Position numbers and translations under genes: made by a program
From: Denitrificimonas caeni
Lineage (GTDB): Bacteria; Pseudomonadota; Gammaproteobacteria; Pseudomonadales; Pseudomonadaceae
NCBI RefSeq assembly: GCF_905120345.1
Contig: NZ_CAJHOA010000007.1
Location: forward strand, 124,001 to 188,000
DNA length: 64,000 nt
Direction: 5' to 3'
The notes under the pieces: generated by a model
What the model was told of the DNA's origin: nothing
The model's input: only the letters and a program-made list of their open reading frames with translations
Database searches by the model: none
Shown: positions 49,812 to 59,287 of the stretch, one piece after another
Layout of the letters: each line of letters opens with the position of its first letter
Position numbering within the stretch: the first letter of the stretch is position 1

Positions 49812-51019
49812 ACTGACTGCTCCTGTTGCTCAAAGTGATGCATCACCGTTTGCATATCTTTATCGCCACGGCCAGATAAATTCACCACCATTAAATGATC
49901 TTTAGGTAATTGTGGGGCACGCTTAAACACTTCAGCTAACGCATGGGCTGACTCAAGTGCTGGAATAATACCTTCGAGTTTGCAGCATAAATGGAAGGCA
50001 GCTAAGGCTTCATCATCTTTAGCAGAAGTGTACTCAACCCGACCAATATCATGTAACCACGCATGCTCAGGGCCAATACCTGGATAATCTAACCCTGCAG
50101 AAATCGAGTGGGCATCAACAATTTGGCCATCATCGTCTTGTAGCAAATAGGTGCGGTTACCGTGCAATACTCCAGGCGTACCACCTTGCAAACTGGCCGC
50201 ATGTTCACCACTGTCAATGCCATGCCCAGCCGCTTCAACACCAATAATTTTTACGCTGGCATCATCCAAGAAAGGATGAAACAAACCTAAAGCATTGGAA
50301 CCGCCACCAATACAAGCCACTAAGCTATCCGGCAGACGACCTTCTTGCGCTTGTAGTTGCTCGCGCGTTTCTTTACCAATCACAGCTTGAAAATCTCGCA
50401 CCATCGCAGGGTAGGGATGCGGACCGGCCACGGTACCAATCAAGTAATAGGTATCGTTGACATTGGTCACCCAGTCACGCAATGCTTCGTTCATCGCATC
50501 TTTAAGGGTACCGGTACCAGCAACCACTGGACGCACTTCGGCGCCTAACAGCTTCATCCGAAACACGTTAGCTTGTTGGCGATGAATATCGGTCGTACCC
50601 ATGTAGATCACGCACTGCAAACCAAAACGTGCTGCGACGGTTGCCGTAGCCACGCCATGCATACCCGCACCCGTTTCAGCAATAATACGTTTTTTGCCCA
50701 TACGCCGCGCCAGCAAAATCTGACCGATACAGTTATTGATCTTATGCGCGCCAGTGTGGTTTAACTCTTCACGCTTCAGATAAATTTTAGCACCGCCACA
50801 ATGCTCAGTTAAGCGTTCGGCGAAATACAGCGGACTCGGGCGACCGACATAATCCCGTTGAAAATAAGCTAACTCTTCTTTAAAGGCTGGATCATCTTTA
50901 GCCTTTTCATACTCACGACCTAACTCAAGAATCAACGGCATCAAGGTTTCTGCAACATATTGACCACCGAAGTCACCAAACAAACCATGCGTATCAGGGC
51001 TATTACAAAAAGAACTCAT
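49808..51019 (-). CDS. trpB: Tryptophan synthase beta chain
   Basis: The 403-aa pyridoxal-phosphate enzyme joins indole with serine to give tryptophan. The PLP lysine is in [15 protein letters not shown] and the phosphate-binding loop is [13 protein letters not shown]; the monovalent-cation region near [14 protein letters not shown] is also present. Length is typical (about 400). It is divergent from trpI, as in P. aeruginosa, where TrpI with indole-glycerol phosphate activates trpBA. Confidence 0.98.
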   Translation of the reverse strand: MSSFCNSPDTHGLFGDFGGQYVAETLMPLILELGREYEKAKDDPAFKEELAYFQRDYVGRPSPLYFAERLTEHCGGAKIYLKREELNHTGAHKINNCIGQILLARRMGKKRIIAETGAGMHGVATATVAARFGLQCVIYMGTTDIHRQQANVFRMKLLGAEVRPVVAGTGTLKDAMNEALRDWVTNVNDTYYLIGTVAGPHPYPAMVRDFQAVIGKETREQLQAQEGRLPDSLVACIGGGSNALGLFHPFLDDASVKIIGVEAAGHGIDSGEHAASLQGGTPGVLHGNRTYLLQDDDGQIVDAHSISAGLDYPGIGPEHAWLHDIGRVEYTSAKDDEALAAFHLCCKLEGIIPALESAHALAEVFKRAPQLPKDHLMVVNLSGRGDKDMQTVMHHFEQQEQSV

Positions 51020-51126
51020 GACCCACTCCCTAACTAAATTAGAAATATATCTATACCGTCTAAACTACCTGATAACCTTCACTACGAAAAGCGATATGAT
51101 TGCAACAATAGGTTAGGAAAACTCAC

Positions 51127-52017
51127 ATGTCTGATTCTTTTAACTTACCACCGCTCAACGCCTTAAAGGCATTTGAAGCCAGTGCTCGCTTACAAAGCAT
51201 TACCTTGGCAGCTAAAGAGTTACACGTCACCCACGGTGCCGTTAGCCGCCAAGTTAAACAGCTTGAACAGCACTTAGGTGTGGCCTTACTCAGCAAGCAC
51301 GGACGCGGCATTAAACTCACCGATAGCGGTGCTCGTCTGTATGAAGCCAGCACGGCAGCACTCTCGCAAATTCACAACGCCTGCCTCGATATTCGTCAGC
51401 AAACCCAACAAGCGCCTTTTGTTCTGGCTTGCCCAGGCAGCTTACTGGCACGCTGGCTGATACCACGCCTTGAACAATTGCAGCGCGACTTACCTGACTT
51501 ACGCTTACAGGTGATTACCAGTGCAGGGGATGACAACAACCTGCAGCATCCTGATGCTGACGCCAGTTTGATATTTTTAGACCAAGCTTGTCCTGACACG
51601 ATGCAGGCTTACATCCTCGATACTGAACGCATCGGTCCAGTTCTGAGTCCACGCTACCAACAGGCAGCAACTCTATGCGTGGCAGAGGCCGCACAACTAT
51701 TAGATGAGCCATTACTGTTCACCCATTCGCGCCCGCAAGCGTGGCCACAATGGACGCAAGCACAGCAACTCAGCAGCACTGATTTAAGTTATGCACAGGG
51801 CTTTGAGCACCTTTACTACTTATTAGAGGCGGCCGTAGCTGGATTGGGTGTCGCCATCGCGCCAGAACATTTAGTCCGTAGTGATATTGCCAGTGGTCGT
51901 TTGATTGCTCCTTGGGGGTTTGTCGAAACATCAGCAAAACTGGTGCTACTGACTCGAAAAAACCAGCACCAACAACGTGCGCAACAGCTCGCACAATGGC
52001 TGATCAACAGCCTTTAA
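51127..52017 (+). CDS. trpI: LysR-type activator of trpBA, TrpI
   Basis: A 296-aa LysR regulator. The helix-turn-helix is LNALKAFEASARLQSITLAAKELHVTHGAVSRQVKQLEQHLG in blocks, and the ligand domain has the GcvA/TrpI-type RLIPRLEQL-equivalent LIPRLEQLQRDLPDL and AVAGLGVAIAPEHLV. Its position divergent from trpBA identifies it as TrpI; the 107-base spacer should hold its binding sites, though I could not fix their exact limits. Confidence 0.92.
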   Translation: MSDSFNLPPLNALKAFEASARLQSITLAAKELHVTHGAVSRQVKQLEQHLGVALLSKHGRGIKLTDSGARLYEASTAALSQIHNACLDIRQQTQQAPFVLACPGSLLARWLIPRLEQLQRDLPDLRLQVITSAGDDNNLQHPDADASLIFLDQACPDTMQAYILDTERIGPVLSPRYQQAATLCVAEAAQLLDEPLLFTHSRPQAWPQWTQAQQLSSTDLSYAQGFEHLYYLLEAAVAGLGVAIAPEHLVRSDIASGRLIAPWGFVETSAKLVLLTRKNQHQQRAQQLAQWLINSL

Positions 52018-52104
52018 TTGCAAACCCGACACAGAAGACTATTTTGTTCTATACTGAAAAAACGCTGCATCGACTTTTATTTTCAGTTAGCAGCAGGAGG
52101 CAAT

Positions 52105-52374
52105 ATGCAGATTTCAAGCAATCTATTCTCAGCGGGACTCTGCGCCATCAAAACCAGTCAAGAACATTTGGCCAATGCCGCGCAAGCAATTGCCAAATCT
52201 AACAGTAATGCCGTCAGCACTCCTGCAGCAAGCGCCGCGCCAGTCACTCAGACGCCCCATCTCACGGAACAACTCATACAGCTTGAACAAGCTAAGCAAA
52301 TGAATCAGCTAGGCGCTCGCGTGCTGTCCAGCGCTGATGAGTCACTCGGCACGCTGATTGATATTCAAGCTTAA
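52105..52374 (+). CDS. Small helical protein resembling flagellar rod/hook protein ends
   Basis: An 89-aa protein beginning MQISSNLFSAGLCAIKTSQEHLANAA and ending QMNQLGARVLSSADESLGTLIDIQA. The two ends resemble the N- and C-terminal helices of flagellar hook and rod proteins (the pattern of hydrophobics with a final L-G-x-L-I-D), joined by a short alanine/serine/threonine linker. Such small proteins occur in Pseudomonas, sometimes under unsupported names. The ATG follows CAGGAGGCAAT, a strong ribosome site. No flagellar genes are in the window. Function unknown. Confidence 0.75.
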   Translation: MQISSNLFSAGLCAIKTSQEHLANAAQAIAKSNSNAVSTPAASAAPVTQTPHLTEQLIQLEQAKQMNQLGARVLSSADESLGTLIDIQA

Positions 52375-52407
52375 GTAAAAAATTTAAATAAAGTCAGCGA
52401 GCAGCGC

Positions 52408-52436
52408 TTGACAAGAATACGATAGCGCCGTAACTT
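52408..52436 (+). promoter_or_regulatory. Sigma-70-type promoter of the first acyl-CoA dehydrogenase
   Basis: A perfect -35 (TTGACA, 52408-52413) is followed after 17 bases by a weak -10 (TAACTT, 52431-52436). The predicted start of transcription falls within the PsrA-type box next to it, so a bound repressor would block it. Confidence 0.55.
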
Positions 52437-52452
52437 TCAAACAGTCGTTTGA
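52437..52452. promoter_or_regulatory. PsrA-type operator upstream of acyl-CoA dehydrogenase
   Basis: TCAAAC-AGTC-GTTTGA is a perfect palindrome and an exact match to the Pseudomonas PsrA consensus (G/C)AAAC-N2-4-GTTT(G/C). PsrA is released by long-chain fatty acids, so the gene downstream should be induced by them. The regulator's own gene is not in the window. Confidence 0.7.
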
Positions 52453-52560
52453 TTAGATTCAGCATGCGCAATCATTTTACTGCGCTGCTAGAAACAGGCC
52501 TACTTACACGCCGTATAGGCCAACTTAATAATAAAGTCTCCACTGTAGAGGTTGATAGCC

Positions 52561-54366
52561 ATGGCTGAATATAAAGCCCCCTTGCGTGATATCCGTTTTG
52601 TTCGTGATGAACTTTTAGGCTACCCAGAACATTATGCCAACCTGCCTGGCTGCGAAGATGCCACACCAGATATGGTCAGTGCCATCCTTGAAGAAGGTGC
52701 AAAATTCTGTGAAAACGTGATTGCTCCGCTCAACCGCGTGGGTGACACAGAAGGCTGTACTTGGTCGGCTGAGGGTGTGAAAACACCGACAGGATTTAAA
52801 GAAGCGTACCAACAATATGTTGAAGGTGGCTGGCCGAGTCTTGCTCACGATGCTGAGCACGGTGGTCAAGGTCTGCCTGAATCACTGGGTATCTCCATTA
52901 GTGAAATGGTCGGTCAAGCCAACTGGTCTTGGGGTATGTATCCAGGTCTATCTCACGGTGCGATGAATACCTTGCACGCCCACGGTACTGAAGAACAACA
53001 AACCACCTACCTGAGCAAACTGGTATCCGGCGAATGGACCGGTACCATGTGCTTAACTGAAGCACATTGCGGTACTGACTTAGGTATGTTGCGTACTAAA
53101 GCGGAGCCTCAAGAAGACGGTAGCTATAGCATCAGCGGTACTAAAATCTTTATCTCTGCGGGTGAACACGATTTAGCCGACAATATCGTGCATATTGTAA
53201 TCGCTCGTATTGCTGGCGCACCTGAAGGTACCAAAGGTATTTCACTGTTTATCGTGCCTAAGTTTCTACCCAACGCTGAAGGCGGTGTCGGTGAGCGCAA
53301 CGGTGTGCAGTGTGGTTCTATTGAACACAAAATGGGCATTCATGGTAACGCCACGTGCGTGATCAACTTTGATGGCGCTAAAGGCTTCTTGATTGGTCCA
53401 GCCAACAAAGGTCTGAACTGCATGTTCACCTTTATGAACACCGCTCGTATTGGTACTGCACTACAAGGTTTGGCGCACTCTGAAGTAGCCTTCCAAGGCG
53501 GTATTGAATATGCACGTGATCGTTTACAGATGCGTTCATTGACCGGTACAAAAGCACCGGACAAGCCTGCTGACCCAATCATCGTGCACCCTGATGTACG
53601 TCGTATGCTACTGACGATGAAGGCGTTTACCGAAGGTAACCGTGCGATGCTGTACTACGCAGCACAGCAAGTTGACATCATGCAACGCAGTAAAGATGAA
53701 GAAGAGCGTAAAGCCGCCGATGGTATGCTGGCATTCTTAACGCCAATTGCTAAAGCCTTTATGACTGAAGTTGGTTTTGAAGCAGCCAACCACGGTGTGC
53801 AAATTTATGGCGGCCATGGTTATATCGCAGAGTGGGGCATGGAACAAAACGTTCGCGACAGCCGTATCTCTATGCTGTACGAAGGCACCACCGGTATCCA
53901 AGCGCTTGACCTGCTAGGTCGTAAAATTCTGATGACCCAAGGCGAAGCACTAAAAGGCTTTACCAAAATTGTGCATAAGTTCTGCAAAACGAACGAAGAT
54001 AACCAAGCAATCCAAGAGTTCGTTACACCACTGGCTGAGCTGAACAAAGAGTGGGGCGAGATCACCATGAAAGTGGGGATGGCGGCAATGAAAGACCGCG
54101 AAGAGGTGGGCGCTGCATCGGTTGATTATCTGATGTACTGCGGCTATGCCTGCTTGGCGTATTTCTGGGCCGATATCGCCCGTGTCGCAGCAGAGAAACT
54201 AGCGGCGGGGACTGACGAAGAAGCCTTCTACCGCGCCAAACTGCAAACTGCACGTTTCTACTTTGCACGTCTATTGCCACGCACTCGTACACACGTTGCG
54301 GCAATGTTATCCGGTGCAAGCAACCTGATGGATATGGCTGAAGAAGATTTTGCTCTGAGTTATTAA
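52561..54366 (+). CDS. Acyl-CoA dehydrogenase (FadE-type, copy 1)
   Basis: A 601-aa flavoenzyme of the large acyl-CoA dehydrogenase family, which does the first oxidation of beta-oxidation. It has the FAD/substrate segment [27 protein letters not shown] in blocks, [34 protein letters not shown] and the C-terminal [38 protein letters not shown], with the catalytic glutamate in YEGT. ATG at 52561 (TGATAGCC before it); a short upstream in-frame ATG at 52552 is possible. PsrA-type control suggests fatty-acid induction. Tandem paralogue at 54609. Confidence 0.93.
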   Translation: MAEYKAPLRDIRFVRDELLGYPEHYANLPGCEDATPDMVSAILEEGAKFCENVIAPLNRVGDTEGCTWSAEGVKTPTGFKEAYQQYVEGGWPSLAHDAEHGGQGLPESLGISISEMVGQANWSWGMYPGLSHGAMNTLHAHGTEEQQTTYLSKLVSGEWTGTMCLTEAHCGTDLGMLRTKAEPQEDGSYSISGTKIFISAGEHDLADNIVHIVIARIAGAPEGTKGISLFIVPKFLPNAEGGVGERNGVQCGSIEHKMGIHGNATCVINFDGAKGFLIGPANKGLNCMFTFMNTARIGTALQGLAHSEVAFQGGIEYARDRLQMRSLTGTKAPDKPADPIIVHPDVRRMLLTMKAFTEGNRAMLYYAAQQVDIMQRSKDEEERKAADGMLAFLTPIAKAFMTEVGFEAANHGVQIYGGHGYIAEWGMEQNVRDSRISMLYEGTTGIQALDLLGRKILMTQGEALKGFTKIVHKFCKTNEDNQAIQEFVTPLAELNKEWGEITMKVGMAAMKDREEVGAASVDYLMYCGYACLAYFWADIARVAAEKLAAGTDEEAFYRAKLQTARFYFARLLPRTRTHVAAMLSGASNLMDMAEEDFALSY

Positions 54367-54390
54367 GTCTTAGCAGTCAGTAAAGCTGTA

Positions 54391-54452
54391 TAAAACCCGT
54401 TGTGTGACGCGAGCTGTTAACTCAGCTCTATTCATCAGCGGGTTTTTTTATC
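54391..54452 (+). terminator. Terminator between the two acyl-CoA dehydrogenases
   Basis: Outer arms AAAACCCG and CGGGTTTT close a large loop that carries its own hairpin (GAGCTG / CAGCTC); a run of T follows. The second dehydrogenase should therefore have its own promoter. Confidence 0.65.
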
Positions 54453-54608
54453 CTTTAAAATAGAACCTTTGAGTCATAAAAAGAGCCTATTAGTTTTAAA
54501 AGTTTATTAATGTAGACTAAAAATCCAATCTTTTCTTACCCGCTGATTGCCTTGTGTTGTGTCGTGTTACACAGCTGAACTGGCGCTAATAATAAAGAGG
54601 AATGCCTC

Positions 54609-56387
54609 ATGGCCGACTATAAAGCACCTTTACGTGATATGAGTTTTGTGCTCAATGAAGTGTTTGAAGCAAGTAAGCTTTGGGCACAACTACCCGCATT
54701 AGCAGAAACGGTAGATAACGAAACCGCTATTGCTATTTTAGAAGAAGCTGGGAAAGTTTCTGCAGGATCGATTGCGCCCACCAATCGCAGTGGCGATGAA
54801 GAGGGCTGCACTTGGACTGATGGTGTAGTAACAACACCTAAAGGCTTTATTGAAGCGTATAAAACCTATGCTGAAGGCGGCTGGGTGGGTGTCGGTGGTG
54901 ATCCTCAGTTTGGCGGCATGGGCATGCCAAAAATGATCACCGCGCAAATTGAAGAAATGATCAACTCAGCCAACCTCTCATTTGGTTTATACCCAATGCT
55001 CACAGCTGGTGCGTGCTTATCCATTCACGCTCATGCCAGTGAAGAACTTAAAGAAAAATATTTACCACAAATGTATGACGGTAGCTGGGCAGGCTCAATG
55101 TGCCTGACTGAACCGCATGCAGGTACTGATTTAGGTATCATTCGCACTAAAGCAGAACCTCAAGCGGATGGCAGCTACAAAGTCAGCGGTACCAAAATAT
55201 TTATCACCGGCGGAGAACATGATCTCACCGAGAATATCATTCACCTGGTACTGGCCAAACTACCTGATGCGCCAGCTGGTGCTAAAGGCATTTCACTTTT
55301 TCTAGTGCCTAAAGTGATGGTTAATGATGATGGTTCGCTTGGTGAGCGTAACAGCCTGTCATGCGGCTCGATTGAGCATAAAATGGGTATTCAAGGTTCT
55401 GCTACCTGCGTGATGAACTTCGATAACGCCACTGGCTATATTATTGATGCACCCAATAAAGGCTTAGCCGCCATGTTCACCATGATGAACTACGAGCGCC
55501 TCGGCGTTGGTATTCAAGGTTTAGCATTAGGCGAGCGCTCTTACCAGAGTGCCATTGAGTACGCTAAAGATCGTATCCAAAGCCGTGCGCCAACCGGCGT
55601 CGTTGCTCCAGATAAACCAGCGGATCCAATTATCGTGCACCCCGATGTGCGTCGTATGCTGTTAACGATGAAAGCCCTGAATGAGGGCGGTCGTGCGTTT
55701 TCCAGTTATGTCGCGATGCAGTTGGATATTGCTAAATACAGTGAAGAGGCCGATATAAGGCAGGGCGCTGAAGAACTGGTGGCTTTACTCACGCCTATTG
55801 CTAAAGCGTTCTTAACTGATATGGGTCTAGAATCGACAATCCATGGCCAACAGATCTTTGGCGGACATGGCTATATTCGTGAATGGGGCCAAGAGCAACT
55901 GATTCGAGACTGTCGTATCACGCAAATTTACGAAGGCACCAATGGTATCCAATCTCTGGATTTAGCGGGTCGTAAAATTGTGGCCAATGGTGGCGTTTTT
56001 TACCAACATTTCGCCAATGAAGTAAAAGCTTTTATCGCAGATGCAGAAAGTGACTTAGCTGAGTTCACTGCACCGCTAAAAGCAGCCATTGAGAATCTTG
56101 ATGAGTTGACCGCTTGGTTACTGGCAGAGGCAAAAAGCAATCCTAATGAAATTGGTGCGGCCTCGGTTGAATACTTACAAGTCTTTGGCTACACCGCTTA
56201 TGCTTATATGTGGGCGCGAATGGCACGCGCTGCGCAAGGTAAAGAACAAGACGATGATTTTTATGCCAGCAAAATGGGCACAGCGCGCTTCTTCTTTGCT
56301 CGATTGCTCCCCCGTACACAATCACTCAGCAGCTCGGTCAAAGCCGGCAGTGAATCCTTGTACTTACTCAACGCTGAGCAGTTTTAA
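54609..56387 (+). CDS. Acyl-CoA dehydrogenase (FadE-type, copy 2)
   Basis: A 592-aa paralogue of the preceding gene, sharing the opening MADYKAPLRDMSFVLNEVF pattern, MCLTEPHAGTDLGIIRTKAEP, FITGGEHDLTENIIH and IFGGHGYIREWGQEQLIRDCRITQIYEGTNGIQSLDL, with the same catalytic glutamate context (YEGTNG). Similar tandem sets occur in P. aeruginosa (around PA0506-PA0508). It has a good ribosome site (AAGAGGAATGCCTC). I saw no PsrA-type box in its 150-base upstream region, so the two copies may be induced differently. Confidence 0.93.
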   Translation: MADYKAPLRDMSFVLNEVFEASKLWAQLPALAETVDNETAIAILEEAGKVSAGSIAPTNRSGDEEGCTWTDGVVTTPKGFIEAYKTYAEGGWVGVGGDPQFGGMGMPKMITAQIEEMINSANLSFGLYPMLTAGACLSIHAHASEELKEKYLPQMYDGSWAGSMCLTEPHAGTDLGIIRTKAEPQADGSYKVSGTKIFITGGEHDLTENIIHLVLAKLPDAPAGAKGISLFLVPKVMVNDDGSLGERNSLSCGSIEHKMGIQGSATCVMNFDNATGYIIDAPNKGLAAMFTMMNYERLGVGIQGLALGERSYQSAIEYAKDRIQSRAPTGVVAPDKPADPIIVHPDVRRMLLTMKALNEGGRAFSSYVAMQLDIAKYSEEADIRQGAEELVALLTPIAKAFLTDMGLESTIHGQQIFGGHGYIREWGQEQLIRDCRITQIYEGTNGIQSLDLAGRKIVANGGVFYQHFANEVKAFIADAESDLAEFTAPLKAAIENLDELTAWLLAEAKSNPNEIGAASVEYLQVFGYTAYAYMWARMARAAQGKEQDDDFYASKMGTARFFFARLLPRTQSLSSSVKAGSESLYLLNAEQF

Positions 56388-56421
56388 CAAAACAGAGTAT
56401 TGATATGGGAGCCACCGACCA

Positions 56422-56439
56422 TGTAAGCAAAAGCTTACA
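56422..56439 (+). promoter_or_regulatory. GacA upstream activating sequence
   Basis: TGTAAG-CAAAAG-CTTACA is an exact match to the GacA box TGTAAG-N6-CTTACA that drives rsmX/Y/Z genes. Its centre is about 65 bases before the predicted sRNA start, the distance known for rsm promoters. A -10 (TAGAAT) is at 56484-56489. Confidence 0.88.
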
Positions 56440-56492
56440 AAGCGTGTGGTCATTTAGCCACTGTGCAACTCAAGCAGAATCAGTAGAATAGG

Positions 56493-56609
56493 TCACAAGG
56501 AGTTACGAAGGAACGTGTTAATCATTACGGATCAATGATTAAGGCCAAGATGGCTAATAGCAAGGAAGTTAGGAGACAGTCTGCAAACCCCGCTTACGCG
56601 GGGTTTTTT
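56493..56609 (+). ncRNA. rsmY: Rsm-type (RsmX/Y/Z) CsrA/RsmA-sequestering small RNA
   Basis: About 117 bases, from a start near 56493 to an intrinsic terminator. It holds five GGA motifs (56499, 56510, 56529, 56564, 56572), the binding marks of RsmA/CsrA. The third is displayed in a 7-base loop ACGGATC on a 9-bp stem (arms TTAATCATT / AATGATTAA). The terminator stem is ACCCCGC / GCGGGGT with six T. With the GacA box at 56422 and a -10 at 56484, all parts of an rsm gene are present. Size fits RsmY (about 120) best; the exact letter is a guess. It should relieve RsmA repression of stationary-phase or secreted functions. Confidence 0.85.
56587..56609 (+). terminator. Intrinsic terminator of the Rsm sRNA
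   Basis: A 7-bp GC-rich stem (ACCCCGC / GCGGGGT) with a 4-base loop followed by a run of T. On the minus strand an A-run becomes TT only, so it serves mainly the sRNA; msrA converges 20 bases beyond. Confidence 0.85.
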
Positions 56610-56628
56610 AATTTCTAGCCTAGAAAAA

Positions 56629-57246
56629 TCAATACATCACTCCAGTACCACGTAAACCACAATAACCATTGGGGTTTTGCTCTAAGTACTGCTGATGCAT
56701 CGTTTCAGCATAATAGAATACCGGTGCCAAGCGTATTTCTGTGGTAATAGCTGGACTGCCTGCCGCAGTTAAGCGTGCCTGATAATGTGCACAACTGGCC
56801 TGCGCCTCTTCTAGCTGCTGTTGATCCATACAATAAATCGCTGAACGATACTGGCTACCAATATCATTGCCTTGACGCATGCCCTGAGTTGGATCATGTG
56901 ATTGCCAAAACACTTGCAATAAGTCAGCAAAACTTATTTCTGCAGGATCAAACACCACGAGCACGGCTTCTGTATGGCCAGTTAAACCACTGCAAACCTG
57001 TGGATAACTGGGCTTTTCTGTATGCCCGCCAGCATAGCCGACGGCAGTAACGTAGACACCAGGCTGCTGCCAAAAGCGCCGCTCCGCTCCCCAAAAACAC
57101 CCCATAGCTAATAATACGTAATGGCAATGAGCGGGGAAGGGTGGATAGATACTCTGTTGCGATTGTCTATGTGTAGCGACTGCAGACCCATCACCGTCCT
57201 CACCTGCAGCGATAAACTGACTGTTATTGATCAATGAATTTTGCAT
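56629..57246 (-). CDS. msrA: Peptide methionine sulfoxide reductase MsrA
   Basis: A 205-aa enzyme that repairs methionine-S-sulfoxide in proteins. The catalytic Cys50 is in [12 protein letters not shown], then [49 protein letters not shown] in blocks, and a C-terminal resolving cysteine in [12 protein letters not shown]. About 40 residues precede the catalytic core, as in the longer E. coli-type MsrA. No signal peptide is visible, so it is cytoplasmic. It converges on the Rsm sRNA. Confidence 0.95.
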   Translation of the reverse strand: MQNSLINNSQFIAAGEDGDGSAVATHRQSQQSIYPPFPAHCHYVLLAMGCFWGAERRFWQQPGVYVTAVGYAGGHTEKPSYPQVCSGLTGHTEAVLVVFDPAEISFADLLQVFWQSHDPTQGMRQGNDIGSQYRSAIYCMDQQQLEEAQASCAHYQARLTAAGSPAITTEIRLAPVFYYAETMHQQYLEQNPNGYCGLRGTGVMY

Positions 57247-57373
57247 GCTGAGCCCCTCGTTAATATGCTTAATAATAATCCGTACGTTAAACTAACACCT
57301 TCAGCAACAATCTTGTGCCGTTGATACCAATCAAGGCAATAGCACAGCTTATTTGTTGCATCGTGCCTTTTGT

Positions 57374-57387
57374 TCGCAAATTTGCGA
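57374..57387. promoter_or_regulatory. 14-bp perfect palindrome upstream of hemE
   Basis: TCGCAAATTTGCGA is a perfect palindrome 33 bases before the hemE ATG, overlapping the likely promoter (TTGCGA as -35, TATTAAT as -10). I do not recognise the binding protein. Confidence 0.4.
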
Positions 57388-57419
57388 CAATAGCCTATTA
57401 ATTTTTAATGGACGCTAAT

Positions 57420-58487
57420 ATGACTGCTCTGAAAAATGATCGTTTTCTCCGCGCCCTGCTCAAACAGCCGGTGGATGTGACGCCTGTATGGATGATGCGT
57501 CAAGCAGGTCGCTACCTGCCTGAGTATAGAGCCAGCCGAGCACGTGCAGGTGGCTTTATGGATTTGTGCATGAACGCTGAGATCGCTTGCGAAGTAACAC
57601 TGCAACCGTTGGAACGCTATCCATTAGATGCTGCGATTCTTTTTTCAGATATCTTAACCATCCCTGATGCGATGGGTTTAGGTTTGTATTTTGAAACAGG
57701 CGAAGGCCCTCGTTTCAAAAAAGTTGTTGATACCCTCGAAGCCATTGAAGCGTTGCCGATTCCTGATCCTGAAAAAGATCTAGGCTATGTGATGAACGCT
57801 GTGCGCACCATTCGCAAAGAACTCAATGGTCGCGTGCCTTTGATTGGTTTTGCTGGCAGCCCTTGGACTTTAGCCACCTATATGGTCGAAGGCGGTTCAT
57901 CTAAAGACTTCCGCAAAAGTAAGGCACTGCTCTACGAAAACCCAGTTGCGATGCATCTACTGTTGGATAAACTAGCACAATCTGTCACCAGCTATCTGAA
58001 TGCGCAAATTCTAGCTGGCGCACAAGCCGTGCAGATTTTTGATAGCTGGGGCGGCAGCTTATCCTCAGCAGCATATCAAGAGTTCTCGCTGGCCTACATG
58101 CAGAAAATCGTTAATGGTTTAATCCGTGAGCATGAAGGTCGTCGCGTCCCAGTGATCTTATTCACTAAAGGTGGCGGTTTGTGGCTTGAGTCGATGGCTG
58201 ATACCGGTGTTGAAGCACTGGGCTTAGACTGGACCTGCGATTTGGGTGTAGCGCGTCAGCGTGTTGGTGACAAAGTTGCACTACAAGGCAATATGGATCC
58301 AACTGTTCTGTATGCTAACCCTGCTGCAATTGAGAAAGAAGTGGGACGTATTCTAGAAAGCTACGGTTCCGGCCCAGGTCATATTTTTAACCTCGGTCAC
58401 GGTATTACTCCAGAAGTAAAACCTGAGAACGCTGGCGCATTTATCAATGCTGTGCATGATTTATCTGCCAAGTACCATCAAGGTTAA
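57420..58487 (+). CDS. hemE: Uroporphyrinogen decarboxylase
   Basis: The 355-aa enzyme converts uroporphyrinogen III to coproporphyrinogen III in haem synthesis. Family signatures are [16 protein letters not shown] near residue 23 and [17 protein letters not shown] near 145; the C-terminal block is [27 protein letters not shown] in blocks, ending [22 protein letters not shown]. Length equals the usual 354-355. ATG at 57420 is preferred over one 12 bases upstream (MTALKND is the family start). It is monocistronic, with a strong terminator at 58505. Confidence 0.97.
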   Translation: MTALKNDRFLRALLKQPVDVTPVWMMRQAGRYLPEYRASRARAGGFMDLCMNAEIACEVTLQPLERYPLDAAILFSDILTIPDAMGLGLYFETGEGPRFKKVVDTLEAIEALPIPDPEKDLGYVMNAVRTIRKELNGRVPLIGFAGSPWTLATYMVEGGSSKDFRKSKALLYENPVAMHLLLDKLAQSVTSYLNAQILAGAQAVQIFDSWGGSLSSAAYQEFSLAYMQKIVNGLIREHEGRRVPVILFTKGGGLWLESMADTGVEALGLDWTCDLGVARQRVGDKVALQGNMDPTVLYANPAAIEKEVGRILESYGSGPGHIFNLGHGITPEVKPENAGAFINAVHDLSAKYHQG

Positions 58488-58504
58488 TCTCCATAACCTT
58501 TGCA

Positions 58505-58537
58505 CAATTAAGGCCGCTTTTGCGGCCTTAATTGTTT
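58505..58537 (+). terminator. Intrinsic terminator after hemE
   Basis: A perfect 13-bp stem (CAATTAAGGCCGC / GCGGCCTTAATTG) with a TTTT loop, followed by TTTC. It lies 17 bases after the hemE stop. Confidence 0.85.
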
Positions 58538-58711
58538 CTGCTACACAGCGCCAAAAAATTTATAGAAAGTACAGAGCTTAACAGACGGGTATAAAAAAAT
58601 TTATCGACCTATCCTGCAACGCCTTTAATAGGCTTGTCTAAAGCTTAAATCCTGCTATTACTATCTAAGCTAAAATGATACAGCGACCGTTATCGCTCGA
58701 CAGGATATTTT

Positions 58712-59287
58712 ATGCAAGCGACTCAGACTTTAACCTTAGATCCCTTAACCGGTTGGTTACACGGAGCACGACATCTGCCATCAGACAATCATAACGCGCG
58801 GCCCAGTGCTGAAATCTCGTTATTAGTTATCCACAACATCAGTTTGCCACCCGGTCAATTCGGTACTGGCATGGTTGAAGCGTTATTTACCAATCAATTA
58901 CCCGTCGACGCTCACCCTTACTTTGCTGGCATCGCAGACTTAAAAGTGTCCGCCCATTTTTTTATCAGTCGTGAAGGTGCTATAACCCAGTTTGTCAGCT
59001 GCTTAGAGCGCGCCTGGCACGCCGGTGTATCTAAGTTTGGTGATAGAGACAGCTGCAATGACTTCTCGCTAGGGATAGAGCTGGAAGGCGTGGACGATCA
59101 AGCCTATAGCGATGCTCAATATCAAAGTCTTAATCAGTTGGTTAATGAATTGACTAAACACTACCAGGTGATCACTGCAGAGCGTATTTGTGGGCACAGT
59201 GATATCGCTCCAGATCGTAAAACTGATCCAGGCCCAGCATTTATCTGGCAACGTTTACAGGCTAAACATGATGGAGATATATCATGA
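58712..59287 (+). CDS. ampD: 1,6-anhydro-N-acetylmuramyl-L-alanine amidase AmpD
   Basis: A 191-aa cytoplasmic zinc amidase that recycles peptidoglycan. Zinc ligands are in LLVIHNISLPPG (first His), AWHAGVSKFGDRDSCNDFSLGIELEG (second His region) and ICGHSDIAPDRKTDPGPAFIW (C-terminal His and Asp). Length matches AmpD (about 187). By removing the inducer anhydro-muropeptides it would lower ampC-type beta-lactamase expression in species with ampR/ampC; neither gene is in the window. It overlaps ampE by 4 bases. Confidence 0.95.
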   Translation: MQATQTLTLDPLTGWLHGARHLPSDNHNARPSAEISLLVIHNISLPPGQFGTGMVEALFTNQLPVDAHPYFAGIADLKVSAHFFISREGAITQFVSCLERAWHAGVSKFGDRDSCNDFSLGIELEGVDDQAYSDAQYQSLNQLVNELTKHYQVITAERICGHSDIAPDRKTDPGPAFIWQRLQAKHDGDIS

